Positions 22,877 to 30,285 are shown, numbered from the stretch's first letter. The stretch: 30,285 nucleotides of DNA from CAYVZZ01 sp964456185 (GCA_964456185.1 CAYVZZ010000014.1:1-30285), one strand, 5' to 3'. Numbers and translations: made by a program. The notes: generated by a model not told the origin, from the sequence alone.

Positions 22877-24062
22877 AGACGACCTCAACCTCTCCGTCAT
22901 TGTCATCGTCATCATCGCCGTCTTGTTTGGCAGCCTCGCGCGCCAAACGTGCTTCCCACTTCAGCTCTTGCACGCGTTCGCGGGCTTCGGCCTCCAAGCG
23001 CGCTTGCCAGTCGGCGTGGGCGGCAGCGTAATCGGCATCTTCTGCCTCGCGCTCGCGGCGCGCCTCAATCGTTTGCATCAGCGCATAGGTTAGGTCTTCA
23101 CAGCCTTGACCGGTGGCTGCTGAAATCTGGTGTACCGGCCCGTCCCAATCGAGCGCTTTCACTAAAGCATCAACGCGCTGTTGGCCTTCTTCGTCGCTGA
23201 GCAGATCCAGCTTATTGCACACCAACCAGCGCTCTTGTTCGGCCAAGGTGGGCGAAAATGCGTCTAACTCACGCGCCAAGATGCGTACCTGCTCGGCCGG
23301 GTCAGTGTCGTCCACCGGCGCGATATCGACCACATGCAGCAACAAACGGGTACGCGCCAGATGTTTGAGAAAACGAATGCCCAGCCCGGTACCTTCTGCC
23401 GCGCCTTCGATGATGCCGGGGATATCGGCCACCACAAAGCTTTGGTAACGGTCGACTTTCACCACGCCCAGGTTGGGCACCAGCGTGGTGAACGGATAGT
23501 CTGCCACCTTGGGTTTGGCACCGGACACACTGCGGATAAAGGTGCTTTTGCCGGCATTGGGGAAGCCCAACAAGCCGACATCGGCCAACACTTTTAGCTC
23601 TAGCCGCAAATGGCGGGACTCGCCGGGCGTGCCTTTGGTAATGCGGCGTGGCGCACGGTTGGTGCTGCTTTTGAAATGCGTATTGCCCAAGCCGCCCTTG
23701 CCACCTTGCACCACTTTGAAACGCTCTCCGGCCTCGGTCAGGTCGTAAAGCACTTCTTGGGTATCCAAATCAACAATGGTGGTGCCCACCGGCACTTTCA
23801 GCACCACATCATCGGCAGACTTGCCGGTCTTCTGACGCCCCTGGCCGGGTTGCCCATTGGTCGCTTTAAACAATTTGCTGTAGCGGTAATCCGCCAAGGT
23901 GTTCAGGTTACTGTCAGCCAAAAACCATACGCAGCCACCGGCACCGCCGTCGCCACCGTCCGGCCCGCCAAATTCAATGTATTTTTCGCGCCGAAACGAC
24001 AAGCAGCCATCGCCACCTTTACCGGCTTTGACATCGATAACCACTTCATCAACGAATTTCAT
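22866..24062 (-). CDS. obgE: Obg family GTPase (ObgE/CgtA)
   Basis: An essential GTPase of 50S ribosome assembly and stress control. The 398-residue protein has the Gly-rich Obg fold (1-158), including Gly-Gly-Pro-Asp-Gly-Gly-Asp-Gly-Gly, then a GTPase domain with G1 Gly-Phe-Pro-Asn-Ala-Gly-Lys-Ser-Thr (166-174), G3 Asp-Ile-Pro-Gly (213-216) and G4 Asn-Lys-Leu-Asp (283-286). A helical, charged tail ends in a run of Asp/Asn typical of proteobacterial Obg proteins. CAGG lies 7 nt before the ATG. It belongs to the rplU-rpmA-obgE-proB set, but a terminator-like hairpin sits between rpmA and obgE, so its expression probably relies on readthrough or its own promoter. Confidence 0.97.
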   Translation of the reverse strand: MKFVDEVVIDVKAGKGGDGCLSFRREKYIEFGGPDGGDGGAGGCVWFLADSNLNTLADYRYSKLFKATNGQPGQGRQKTGKSADDVVLKVPVGTTIVDLDTQEVLYDLTEAGERFKVVQGGKGGLGNTHFKSSTNRAPRRITKGTPGESRHLRLELKVLADVGLLGFPNAGKSTFIRSVSGAKPKVADYPFTTLVPNLGVVKVDRYQSFVVADIPGIIEGAAEGTGLGIRFLKHLARTRLLLHVVDIAPVDDTDPAEQVRILARELDAFSPTLAEQERWLVCNKLDLLSDEEGQQRVDALVKALDWDGPVHQISAATGQGCEDLTYALMQTIEARREREAEDADYAAAHADWQARLEAEARERVQELKWEARLAREAAKQDGDDDDDNDGEVEVVYEH

Positions 24063-24150
24063 GTTATGACCTGGCTGCTTTATGACACAGCATTAACGTG
24101 TGGGTTTATTCTACCTGAAAGCGCCTCAAAACGGCTGCCTGCAGAAACGC

Positions 24151-24186
24151 AAAAGCCCCGTGCCAAATTATCATGGCACAGGGCTT
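24151..24186 (-). terminator. Terminator or attenuator between rpmA and obgE
   Basis: Read on the minus strand, a 13-bp stem with one G-U pair (AAGCCC-T-GTGCCA / TGGCAC-G-GGGCTT) and an 8-nt loop runs into four T. It starts 21 nt after the rpmA stop, ahead of obgE. The short T-run suggests partial termination, which would lower obgE-proB expression relative to the ribosomal proteins. Confidence 0.78.
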
Positions 24187-24207
24187 GGTCAGCGTGGAAA
24201 CGCTGTT

Positions 24208-24471
24208 TTACTGTACCGTCGGCTCGATGGTAACGAACTTGCGGTTACGCGGTCCTTTGACCTCAAACTTCACCTGACCTGCAGCCGTGGCAAAGATAGT
24301 GTGGTCACGACCCAACCCGGTGTTGGGGCCAGAGTGAAAACGGGTGCCGCGTTGGCGAACGATGATTTCGCCTGCTTTAACAACTTGGCCAGCGTAACGC
24401 TTCACGCCGAGTCGTTTACTTTCGGAATCGCGGCCGTTATTAGTACTACCGCCTGCTTTTTTATGCGCCAT
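24208..24471 (-). CDS. rpmA: 50S ribosomal protein L27
   Basis: The 87-residue large-subunit protein whose N-terminus reaches the peptidyl-transferase centre. The start Met-Ala-His-Lys-Lys-Ala-Gly-Gly-Ser-Thr-Asn-Asn-Gly-Arg-Asp is diagnostic, followed by the Arg-Gln-Arg-Gly-Thr-Arg-Phe-His block. It lacks the cleavable N-terminal extension seen in Firmicutes. AAGGAG lies 7 nt before ATG 24471; the open frame to 24537 runs into rplU and is not used. It follows rplU by 26 nt. Confidence 0.98.
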   Translation of the reverse strand: MAHKKAGGSTNNGRDSESKRLGVKRYAGQVVKAGEIIVRQRGTRFHSGPNTGLGRDHTIFATAAGQVKFEVKGPRNRKFVTIEPTVQ

Positions 24472-24497
24472 GATAAAACTCCTTGAGTTCGGTTGCC

Positions 24498-24809
24498 TTA
24501 GCCGTTGATGGCAGTGATTTTCACTTCCGTGAACCATTGCCGATGACCGGCGGCTTTGCGGGAGTGCTTGCGTCGCTTGAACTTGACGATTTTGACTTTC
24601 TTGTGACGGCCTTGGCTGACCACTTCGGCTTCTACTTTGGCGCCGTCCAACAAAGGCTGCCCCACTTGTACCTTGTCGCCATCGGCAACCAGAAGCACTT
24701 CATCAAAGGAAATGTTGTCGCCGGTAGCGGCTTCGATCTTTTCGACTTTCAGCAGGTCGCCCTGCTCAACACGGTACTGCTTGCCACCGGTTTTGATAAC
24801 TGCGTACAT
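24498..24809 (-). CDS. rplU: 50S ribosomal protein L21
   Basis: The 103-residue large-subunit protein binding 23S rRNA. The opening Met-Tyr-Ala-Val-Ile-Lys-Thr-Gly-Gly-Lys-Gln-Tyr-Arg-Val and the basic Lys-Phe-Lys-Arg-Arg-Lys-His-Ser-Arg-Lys stretch followed by Gly-His-Arg-Gln are hallmarks. It is the first gene of the rplU-rpmA unit, with a strong promoter about 75 nt upstream. The leader can form a small hairpin (24851-24869, ACTTGT/ACAAGT), which might relate to autoregulation, though this is unproven. Confidence 0.98.
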   Translation of the reverse strand: MYAVIKTGGKQYRVEQGDLLKVEKIEAATGDNISFDEVLLVADGDKVQVGQPLLDGAKVEAEVVSQGRHKKVKIVKFKRRKHSRKAAGHRQWFTEVKITAING

Positions 24810-24884
24810 GGATTATCTCTCTAAAATACCCGTTCAGGCGAGCCTTGGCTACTTGTTGGCCTGACAAGTGGAATTGGGGCGGCA

Positions 24885-24913
24885 ATTATATACACATTAT
24901 GCGTGAAAGCCAA
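24885..24913 (-). promoter_or_regulatory. Strong sigma70 promoter of rplU-rpmA
   Basis: On the minus strand TTGGCT (24908-24913), 17 nt and a perfect TATAAT (24885-24890). Initiation near 24878 gives a leader of about 69 nt. Confidence 0.85.
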
Positions 24914-24947
24914 ACATTGCATTGGCCTATTGTCCGCCTTTAATCAG

Positions 24948-25397
24948 CTAGGGAGCACGCACCAAATAGCTGCCTTCAAATCGGGCGCAGGTGTGCTGCG
25001 CCGCAGTCACTTCGACAGTTACCACGCAACGCGCACGTTGTTTTTTATCAAGGTGTTTCTTGATCTGGCTAGGGCTATCCGGAGTGACGCTAGCAACCAC
25101 TTGCGCTTCGCTTTGAATGGGCGCAATAAAGTGCATTTGGTTTTTAACAGCAAGCACGTCGGCGTTATAGCCGACATCTTCTGCCAGCAAGGTGGCGAGC
25201 GCCCAACCGGCAAGCGTGCACAGTGTACTGATGCTGCCGGCAAACATGGTACCCTTATCGTTGCAGTTGGGCGCCAAGGGGGCAGTCAGGCTCAGCGTAT
25301 GAGACTGGCGCTCTTGCAGCTGAAGCGCCAGCGCTTGCGTTAACGGTATTTGTGTCTCTATTTGTTGCTGCAATGCAAGCAAACGTATAGCTGTCAT
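24948..25397 (-). CDS. YiiD-type putative thioesterase (hotdog fold)
   Basis: A 149-residue protein resembling the thioesterase domain found at the C-terminus of YiiD. Recognisable parts are Ala-Pro-Leu-Ala-Pro-Asn-x-Asn-Asp-Lys-Gly-Thr-Met-Phe-Ala-Gly-Ser-Ile (about 39-56), the central hotdog helix, then the conserved His in the Asn-Gln-Met-His-Phe-Ile-Ala-Pro-Ile strand. It probably hydrolyses an acyl-CoA or acyl-ACP thioester, but the substrate is unknown. ATG 25397 has AAGGTG 5 nt upstream; the frame is open to 25448, inside the upstream gene. It begins 10 nt after the nitroreductase stop, so the two form a likely operon. No acetyltransferase domain is fused here, unlike full-length YiiD. 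Confidence 0.8.
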   Translation of the reverse strand: MTAIRLLALQQQIETQIPLTQALALQLQERQSHTLSLTAPLAPNCNDKGTMFAGSISTLCTLAGWALATLLAEDVGYNADVLAVKNQMHFIAPIQSEAQVVASVTPDSPSQIKKHLDKKQRARCVVTVEVTAAQHTCARFEGSYLVRAP

Positions 25398-25407
25398 GAT
25401 GACACCT

Positions 25408-25965
25408 TCATGATGGCACCGTTCGCCGATAATCGGCTGGCGTTTCATAGCGCTGCTTCAGCGCGCCGGCAGGTGTGCCAACGTACAGAAACGCAGCGAT
25501 GCGGTCTTTTTCTTGCAACCCAAACCAGCGTTTTACCCGTTCATTTTCCGCCATTTTGCCGGTACGCCACATGATGCCCAGCCCCTGTGCATGGGCAGCC
25601 AACATCATATGCTCGGCGGCGCAAATGCTAGACGCCAGCTGTTCCCATTCGGGCACGCGGTGCCCGGGGGTGATATCGGCTGCCACCACGATCATGGTAG
25701 GCGCACGCAAAGCTTTGGCGTGGATACGCTGCTGGGCGGCTTCATCCAGCTCGGGCATATCGTCCAGATGCGCTGCCACAAAACAGTCACCCAATTGGGC
25801 CAGCGCTTCGTCTTCCAGGACAAAAAAACGCCAGGGGCGCAGCTGACCATGATCGGGGGCACTGGTCGCGGCTTGCAACATAAATTGAAGTTGCTCTGCA
25901 TCAGGCCCAGGCGCACTCACCCGAGGGCAGGAGACGCGTTGCGTCAACAAAGACGAAATATTCAT
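25408..25965 (-). CDS. Nitroreductase family protein (YdjA-like)
   Basis: A 185-residue FMN-dependent NAD(P)H oxidoreductase of the short YdjA subgroup. The N-terminal Arg-x-Ser/Cys-x-Pro-Arg segment, Ala-Pro-Asp-His-Gly-x-Leu-Arg-Pro-Trp-Arg-Phe-Phe-Val (36-49), and Ile-Cys-Ala-Ala-Glu-His-Met-Met-Leu-Ala-Ala-His-Ala-Gln-Gly-Leu-Gly-Ile-Met-Trp-Arg-Thr-Gly (about 113-135) follow the YdjA pattern. The physiological substrate is unknown. AAGGAA sits about 6 nt before the ATG. It diverges from the adenylate cyclase across 111 nt and precedes the thioesterase by 10 nt. Confidence 0.9.
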   Translation of the reverse strand: MNISSLLTQRVSCPRVSAPGPDAEQLQFMLQAATSAPDHGQLRPWRFFVLEDEALAQLGDCFVAAHLDDMPELDEAAQQRIHAKALRAPTMIVVAADITPGHRVPEWEQLASSICAAEHMMLAAHAQGLGIMWRTGKMAENERVKRWFGLQEKDRIAAFLYVGTPAGALKQRYETPADYRRTVPS

Positions 25966-26076
25966 GTTTTTCCTTACGACAAACGGCTTAAAAACAATTG
26001 CTCTATGACTTGTATATGACGTAATTCACACTAATAATAAGACATCATCACTCGCACACCATAATAAACAGCCCGT

Positions 26077-27618
26077 ATGCTCAAGGCCAACAAGAAGCGC
26101 AAACAAAAGCCGGTTAATCCGCTATTACGCCGCCACCAGCAAGCCAACACCTTGCGTATTTTGGCTTTTTTGGTCGCGGTGATGCTGCTGCTCACCGGCA
26201 TCGAAGAGCACACCTTCCCTCGTAGTTACCTGGTGATGGTGGTGTTGCTGCTGGCCTACCCGCTAATTGCCCAAACCATTGCCTTTTACCTTCGCCACCG
26301 GCAATTGGATGAACGCCAATCCAGCCGAATATTAGTGCAGACCGACGCCCTGGTGATGGGGTTTGCCATTGCCTCCCTGCATTTCGCCTTAGTGCCGTCG
26401 TTGGTGTTGCTGGTCATTGTGCACGCCAACGCGACCACCTACGGCGGCCTACGCTCTTGGCTAATGAACATTTTCCTCATGGGGCTAGGAGCAATACTGG
26501 GCACCTTTATTTTTACCGGCAGCCCAATCGAACCGGATGCGGTGTCTATTTTAATGCGCAGCTTGGCTTTACTTGGATTGGCCGTATTTGTGGCATCTGC
26601 CTCATTTTTCTCACATCAACAAAGCAGCCTGGCCTTGGCGGCGCACAGCCATCTATTGCGACAGCAGCAACAAGCGGTGGACTTATCCCGCAAGCTGGCA
26701 AAATATGTGCCGCCGCAAGTGTGGGGCTCGTTATTTTCCGGTCGCCGCGATGCCAAGCTAGGCACCCGACGTAAGCGGCTAACCGTGTTCTTTTCGGACA
26801 TTAAAGATTTTAGCCGCATTTCCGAGGAGCTACCCCTGAAAACGCTTACCGGCATGCTCAATACGTATTTGAGTGAAATGACGCGGATTGCCGAGCAGCA
26901 TGGCGGCACCGTGGATAAATTTATCGGTGATGCGGTGATGGTTTTCTTTGGCGACCCCACCAGCCGAGGTGGCCGCGATGACGCCTACCAATGTGTGTCC
27001 ATGGCCATTGCCATGCAGAAGCGGATGCATCTGCTCAACCAACGCTGGCGCAAGCAAGGCATTCCCCACCGCCTGCAGATCCGCATTGGCATCAACACCG
27101 GTTATATTACGGTGGGCAATTTTGGCACTGATACCCGCATGGATTACACCATTCTAGGCACTGATGTAAACCTGGCCAGCCGCCTCGAGTCGGCTGCGCG
27201 CCCCGATCACATTTTGATTTCCGATAACACCTGGCAGCTGGTGCGAGACCGCATTAAAGCGCACCATGTTGGCGAAATTGAAGTGAAGGGTTTTGATCGA
27301 CCGATTACCGTACACGAAGTCATTGACCTCAAGCACCGCGTCGGCTCAAACCGCAATTTAATGACGGCCAATGCACACGGTTTCAGCCTCTATGCCAACC
27401 TGGCGCAAATACGCCACATTGACCTTAAAAAGATTTTATTGGTGCTCGCCAGCACCGCGCGCGACCTCGATAAAAAGGCCAATTTGGCGGTGCACCACGA
27501 AGAAAAGGGATTTTCGCTGATTGTCGACCGCCCTGATATCCGTGACAACGACATCCGCAAAATCAAGGAGCTGCTACGCCAGACAGCGGCGACACTGCAA
27601 AAGCACAAGGTTCACTGA
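26077..27618 (+). CDS. MASE2-like membrane class III adenylate cyclase
   Basis: A 513-residue membrane enzyme predicted to make cAMP. A basic N-terminal tail precedes about six hydrophobic segments (28-178) whose pattern (an Arg-rich loop, then Leu-Pro-Ser before a long hydrophobic helix) resembles the MASE2 sensor of Pseudomonas CyaB. A Gln-rich linker (193-210) leads to the catalytic domain (about 233-415). Metal ligands Asp241 (Phe-Ser-Asp-Ile-Lys-Asp-Phe-Ser) and Asp285 (Ile-Gly-Asp-Ala), Lys281, Asn365 and Arg369 are present; Thr358 stands where many cyclases have the adenine-specifying Asp. A 95-residue C-terminal tail after 418 is unassigned. No clear ribosome site precedes the ATG. 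Its 3' end overlaps queF by 7 nt. Guanylate cyclase activity is less likely. Confidence 0.9.
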   Translation: MLKANKKRKQKPVNPLLRRHQQANTLRILAFLVAVMLLLTGIEEHTFPRSYLVMVVLLLAYPLIAQTIAFYLRHRQLDERQSSRILVQTDALVMGFAIASLHFALVPSLVLLVIVHANATTYGGLRSWLMNIFLMGLGAILGTFIFTGSPIEPDAVSILMRSLALLGLAVFVASASFFSHQQSSLALAAHSHLLRQQQQAVDLSRKLAKYVPPQVWGSLFSGRRDAKLGTRRKRLTVFFSDIKDFSRISEELPLKTLTGMLNTYLSEMTRIAEQHGGTVDKFIGDAVMVFFGDPTSRGGRDDAYQCVSMAIAMQKRMHLLNQRWRKQGIPHRLQIRIGINTGYITVGNFGTDTRMDYTILGTDVNLASRLESAARPDHILISDNTWQLVRDRIKAHHVGEIEVKGFDRPITVHEVIDLKHRVGSNRNLMTANAHGFSLYANLAQIRHIDLKKILLVLASTARDLDKKANLAVHHEEKGFSLIVDRPDIRDNDIRKIKELLRQTAATLQKHKVH

Positions 27619-28421
27619 CGTATCTCACGCCAATTAACGGCCTTGTCTTGATGAGTGCTGCGCCACGGATTGATATCAATACCGCCGCGCCGCGTGAAGC
27701 GCCCGTAAACGGTTAGCTCTTGCGGCTGACACTGCGCTTTAATATCACAGAAGATTTGCTCCACCAGCTGCTCATGAAAGCCCTGATGGTTGCGGTAGCT
27801 CACCAGATAGCGCAACAAGGCATCAGATTGTATGACGCGCCCGCGGTATTGCACGTGAAGCGTTGCCCAATCGGGCTGCCCCGTCACCGGGCACCGACTG
27901 CGCAGTAAATGCGAATGCAAGTGCTCACTGACTTGCTCATCCCCTGTTGCCAAGAGATCAGCATCCACTTCGTAGTGCGACACCTTAACAGGCTGATCAT
28001 CAATGCAACGGCTTGCGGGTGCGGGCGCGAAGGCTTGATCAATTGCGTGCAGTGTCAAGCCGACCCGTGTTTTCAGCAGCGCGCTTAGGTCCGTTCCGAT
28101 GCGTGCTGCTACAGCCGCTCGGTCGACAAACACGCTATTAGCGAAACTATTCATATACAGCTTGAGCGATTTGGATTCCACCAAAAAATCACTATCGCAG
28201 GGCACACGCAGCTCCAGCAGTGCCACCAGCGGCAAACCGGAAGGCGATAACCAGGAAAGCTCATAAGCATTCCACACGTCTTCGCCAACAAACGGCAAAG
28301 CTGAGGTTATGCCCAAGGCAGCGCGAGCCTCGCTCCGTGGAATGGCAAATAACAGCCCTGCATCATATTGATCCACATAGGCGCTTTGCTGGCCTAGAGG
28401 AGACCGCTCTACACCGCTCAT
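27612..28421 (-). CDS. queF: NADPH-dependent 7-cyano-7-deazaguanine reductase (long form)
   Basis: Reduces preQ0 to preQ1 in queuosine tRNA-modification synthesis. At 269 residues it is the two-domain (YqcD/E. coli-type) form. The NADPH-binding QueF motif Glu-Ser-Lys-Ser-Leu-Lys-Leu-Tyr-Met-Asn-Ser-Phe is at 82-93. Catalytic Cys177 lies in Ser-Arg-Cys-Pro-Val-Thr-Gly-Gln-Pro-Asp-Trp with Asp184, and Gln-Gly-Phe-His-Glu at 213-217. It starts within the stop of the upstream ABC permease (TGATG), so it is coupled to yadG-yadH although the roles are unrelated. No preQ1 riboswitch-like leader is seen, as expected for an internal gene. The 3' end overlaps the cyclase by 7 nt. Confidence 0.96.
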   Translation of the reverse strand: MSGVERSPLGQQSAYVDQYDAGLLFAIPRSEARAALGITSALPFVGEDVWNAYELSWLSPSGLPLVALLELRVPCDSDFLVESKSLKLYMNSFANSVFVDRAAVAARIGTDLSALLKTRVGLTLHAIDQAFAPAPASRCIDDQPVKVSHYEVDADLLATGDEQVSEHLHSHLLRSRCPVTGQPDWATLHVQYRGRVIQSDALLRYLVSYRNHQGFHEQLVEQIFCDIKAQCQPQELTVYGRFTRRGGIDINPWRSTHQDKAVNWREIRQ

Positions 28422-29206
28422 CAGTTGCGTATCCCATAGCCACGATGAAAGAAGAACCAGGCCAATAAAAACAACGCCACGGTAAAGCCGACAATGGCTA
28501 ACAAGGAACCCCCCACACTCACATCACTCACCGAGAGGATGCCGTAACGGAAGGTGTTGACCATATAAACGATGGGGTTAGCCTGCGCCAGCACATGCCA
28601 AAAGCCACTTAGCATTTCCAACGAATAAAACACCCCACCCAGATAAATCAGTGGGGTAAGGACAAAATTGGGAATAATGGAAATGTCATCAAAATTGCGC
28701 GCGAACAGAGCGTTAATAAAGCCCCCGATGGCAAACAACAGCGCCGTTAGTGTCACCACGAGCAACGTCAACCCAATGTGCGCCACCTGCAAATCAGTAA
28801 AAAACAACGACACCAGCATGACGATAAAGCCCACACACAAGCCGCGCGCAGCCCCGCCGGTGATAAACCCGGCCAAGACCACAAAGCTGGCCATGGGCGA
28901 CACCAGTATTTCTTCAATAGAACCATGAAACTTGGTGCCAAAAAAGGAGCTGACCACATTACTGTAGCTGTTGCGAATCACGCTCATCATGATGAGGCCG
29001 GGGGCGATATATTGCATGTAATCAAAGCCGCCCATGCCCTGCATGCCGGCCTGATCAATACGCTCACCGATAATGCTGCCGAAAATCACAAAATATAGGC
29101 TCATGGTGATGGCGGGCGGCAGCAAGGTTTGCGGCCAGATACGCAGAAAACGTCGCACTTCTTTTATGACAATCGTGGAAAACGCCACCCATTGTTGATA
29201 CATCAT
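28421..29206 (-). CDS. yadH: ABC-2 type permease (YadH-like)
   Basis: The 261-residue membrane component of an ABC-2 exporter. About six hydrophobic segments lie near 25-48, 68-80, 105-135, 140-170, 178-198 and 232-254, with the conserved Tyr-Leu-Gly-Gly-Val-Phe-Tyr-Ser and Asn-Pro-Ile-Val-Tyr-Met-Val-Asn-Thr-Phe-Arg-Tyr-Gly blocks of this family. It closely follows the E. coli YadH pattern. The start overlaps the ATPase stop by 4 nt and the stop overlaps the queF start by 1 nt, making a tight yadG-yadH-queF operon. The exported substrate is unknown. Confidence 0.92.
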   Translation of the reverse strand: MMYQQWVAFSTIVIKEVRRFLRIWPQTLLPPAITMSLYFVIFGSIIGERIDQAGMQGMGGFDYMQYIAPGLIMMSVIRNSYSNVVSSFFGTKFHGSIEEILVSPMASFVVLAGFITGGAARGLCVGFIVMLVSLFFTDLQVAHIGLTLLVVTLTALLFAIGGFINALFARNFDDISIIPNFVLTPLIYLGGVFYSLEMLSGFWHVLAQANPIVYMVNTFRYGILSVSDVSVGGSLLAIVGFTVALFLLAWFFFHRGYGIRN

Positions 29207-30123
29207 GGTTTGTCCCCCTGCGATGCCACCAGATCGATAAACAATTCTTCCAAGCGGTTGGCCTTGTTGCGCATACTCGACACTTCAATGTCAGCCGCCG
29301 ACAGCGCCGCAAACACGCGATTGAGTGAATCGCCTTTTGATACAGACACGTCCACAGTGCCAGCCTCTCGCAGCTGCATGCGTACACCTTCGATCGTTGG
29401 CAGCGTGTCAACCGGCTTGGCCAAATCGAGCACGAAAGTCTCCTCTTGTAGCTGCTCCAGCAAACTCTTCATGTCGGTATTTTCGACCAGCCGCCCCTGA
29501 TCAATAATGGCGATGTGACGGCACAACGACTCGGCTTCTTCCAGATAGTGCGTAGTCAGAATAATGGTCTTGCCATTACGATTGAGCTCGATCAGGAAAT
29601 CCCACATGGAACGCCGCAGCTCGATATCAACACCGGCAGTGGGTTCGTCCAAAATCAGCAGATCCGGCTCATGCACCAAGGCGCGGGCAATCATCAAGCG
29701 TCGTTTCATGCCACCAGATAGCGCACGCGATTGCGTCGAGCGCTTTTCCCACAAGCCCAATTGACGCAAATACTTCTCGGCACGCCGACGCGCCACGCGC
29801 TGCGGAATGCCATAGTAACCCGCTTGGGTGACAACAATGTCGAACACCTTTTCAAACTGGTTGAAGTTGAATTCCTGCGGTACCAGGCCAATCTTGCGTT
29901 TCACCTGACCGCGCTCGCGATCAAGCGAATGACCAAACACCTCAACCTCGCCAGCCGTCTTGTCGACCAACGACGTAATAATGCTAATGGTAGTGGATTT
30001 CCCCGCGCCATTTGGCCCCAGCAAGGCAAAAAAATCACCTTCGGGCACCTCAAAGTCGATTCCTTTGAGCGCCTGAACACCACCAGCGTAGGTCTTCGAC
30101 AGATTACGAATACTTAGAGCAGA
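29203..30123 (-). CDS. yadG: ABC transporter ATP-binding protein (YadG-like)
   Basis: The 306-residue ATPase driving the YadH permease. Walker A Gly-Pro-Asn-Gly-Ala-Gly-Lys-Ser-Thr is at 37-45, the Q-loop region is Leu-Val-Pro-Gln-Glu-Phe-Asn-Phe-Asn (81-89), the signature Leu-Ser-Gly-Gly-Met is at 136-140, and Walker B Leu-Leu-Ile-Leu-Asp-Glu is at 156-161, followed by Pro-Thr-Ala-Gly-Val-Asp. The C-terminal Ser-Met-Arg-Asn-Lys-Ala-Asn-Arg-Leu-Glu-Glu-Leu-Phe matches E. coli YadG. The frame is open to GTG 30147, but TTG 30123 has AGGGGG about 4-5 nt upstream and gives the YadG-like beginning Met-Ser-Ala-Leu-Ser-Ile. A candidate extended -10 lies upstream at 30162-30170. Confidence 0.95.
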   Translation of the reverse strand, partial: SALSIRNLSKTYAGGVQALKGIDFEVPEGDFFALLGPNGAGKSTTISIITSLVDKTAGEVEVFGHSLDRERGQVKRKIGLVPQEFNFNQFEKVFDIVVTQAGYYGIPQRVARRRAEKYLRQLGLWEKRSTQSRALSGGMKRRLMIARALVHEPDLLILDEPTAGVDIELRRSMWDFLIELNRNGKTIILTTHYLEEAESLCRHIAIIDQGRLVENTDMKSLLEQLQEETFVLDLAKPVDTLPTIEGVRMQLREAGTVDVSVSKGDSLNRVFAALSAADIEVSSMRNKANRLEELFIDLVASQGDKP

Positions 30124-30161
30124 CAAGCAGCCCCCTGTTGGTTGCACAATTTAGCCGTCGC

Positions 30162-30170
30162 AGTATATCA
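30162..30170 (-). promoter_or_regulatory. Extended -10 promoter candidate for yadG-yadH-queF
   Basis: On the minus strand TGATATACT matches the extended -10 form (TG-n-TATAAT with one mismatch). No good -35 is visible 16-18 nt further upstream. It lies about 40 nt before the TTG start of yadG. Confidence 0.45.
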
Positions 30171-30235
30171 CTCGATTGCAAAACCGGCGTATGGGCTTGT
30201 AAAAAATGAAGGCGGAACGATAAGAAAGAGGAAAT

Positions 30236-30285
30236 TGGAGCGGGAAACGAGATTCGAACTCGCGACCCCAACCTTGGCAAGGTTG
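30236..30285 (-). tRNA. tRNA-Gly (anticodon GCC), partial at window edge
   Basis: The 3' two-thirds of a tRNA read on the minus strand: anticodon arm AACCTT-GCC-AAGGTT, variable loop, T-arm GCGAG-TTCGAAT-CTCGT, and acceptor strand TCCCGC followed by TCCA. It closely matches bacterial tRNA-Gly(GCC). The 5' part lies beyond the window end. It is upstream of yadG on the same strand. Confidence 0.95.

Noticed and set aside
1..30285. Defence system, prophage or mobile element
   Set aside because: No transposase, integrase, nuclease-type or toxin-antitoxin genes, and no target-site duplications were seen. Gene content is core-chromosomal throughout.

Overview
The window looks like chromosomal DNA from a free-living, probably aquatic, gammaproteobacterium. 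This rests on an aspartate-type HemB with Pseudomonas-like motifs, GreB, a long-form QueF, a YadG/YadH pair, the rplU-rpmA-obgE-proB block, a tRNA-Gln next to prs, a gatCAB operon, and a trimeric-type porin ending in Phe. I would not name a genus. Almost all of it is core chromosome. I see no insertion sequence, prophage, CRISPR array or defence island.

Layout. (1) 1-3.8 kb, minus strand: two large lipoproteins with glycine-rich linkers and a small beta-barrel-like protein, all of unknown function. (2) 4.0-6.9 kb: a LuxR-type response regulator (+) and a large multi-pass histidine kinase with a PDZ-like extracytoplasmic segment (-), tail to tail. Between the regulator and the lipoproteins lies a perfect 12-bp inverted repeat. 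(3) 7.0-10.6 kb: hemB (-), greB and a DUF502 membrane protein (+), then tRNA-Gln and prs behind one good sigma70 promoter. (4) 10.5-14.9 kb, envelope block: an OmpA-family protein with an apparent 1-nt frameshift in its signal peptide, a lipoprotein with seven thrombospondin type 3-like calcium repeats, and a porin. Terminators separate the last two from their neighbours. (5) 14.9-19.1 kb: gatC-gatA-gatB and a crotonase translationally coupled to gatB. (6) 19.1-21.3 kb: a cyclic-nucleotide-binding-domain protein behind a CRP/Vfr-like palindrome, a DUF454 membrane protein, and a tandem PTPS/QueD-like protein. (7) 21.4-24.9 kb: hinT (+) against proB-obgE-rpmA-rplU (-). (8) 24.9-26.0 kb, minus strand: a YiiD-type thioesterase behind a YdjA-type nitroreductase. 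(9) 26.1-30.3 kb: a MASE2-like class III adenylate cyclase (+) against yadG-yadH-queF (-), and a partial tRNA-Gly(GCC).

How parts may work together. GatCAB and tRNA-Gln belong to the amidotransferase/tRNA-Gln pathway. HemB, Prs and ProB are housekeeping enzymes. The cyclase, the CRP-like operator and the CNB protein suggest a cAMP theme. QueF makes preQ1 for queuosine; the PTPS-like protein could be connected, but its zinc site survives in only one of its two domains. The least explained parts are the lipoprotein operon with its neighbouring two-component system, and the OmpA/TSP3 pair with its structured intergenic DNA. No intergenic stretch exceeds about 300 bases; the longest, before the porin, holds a terminator, a promoter and a long leader.
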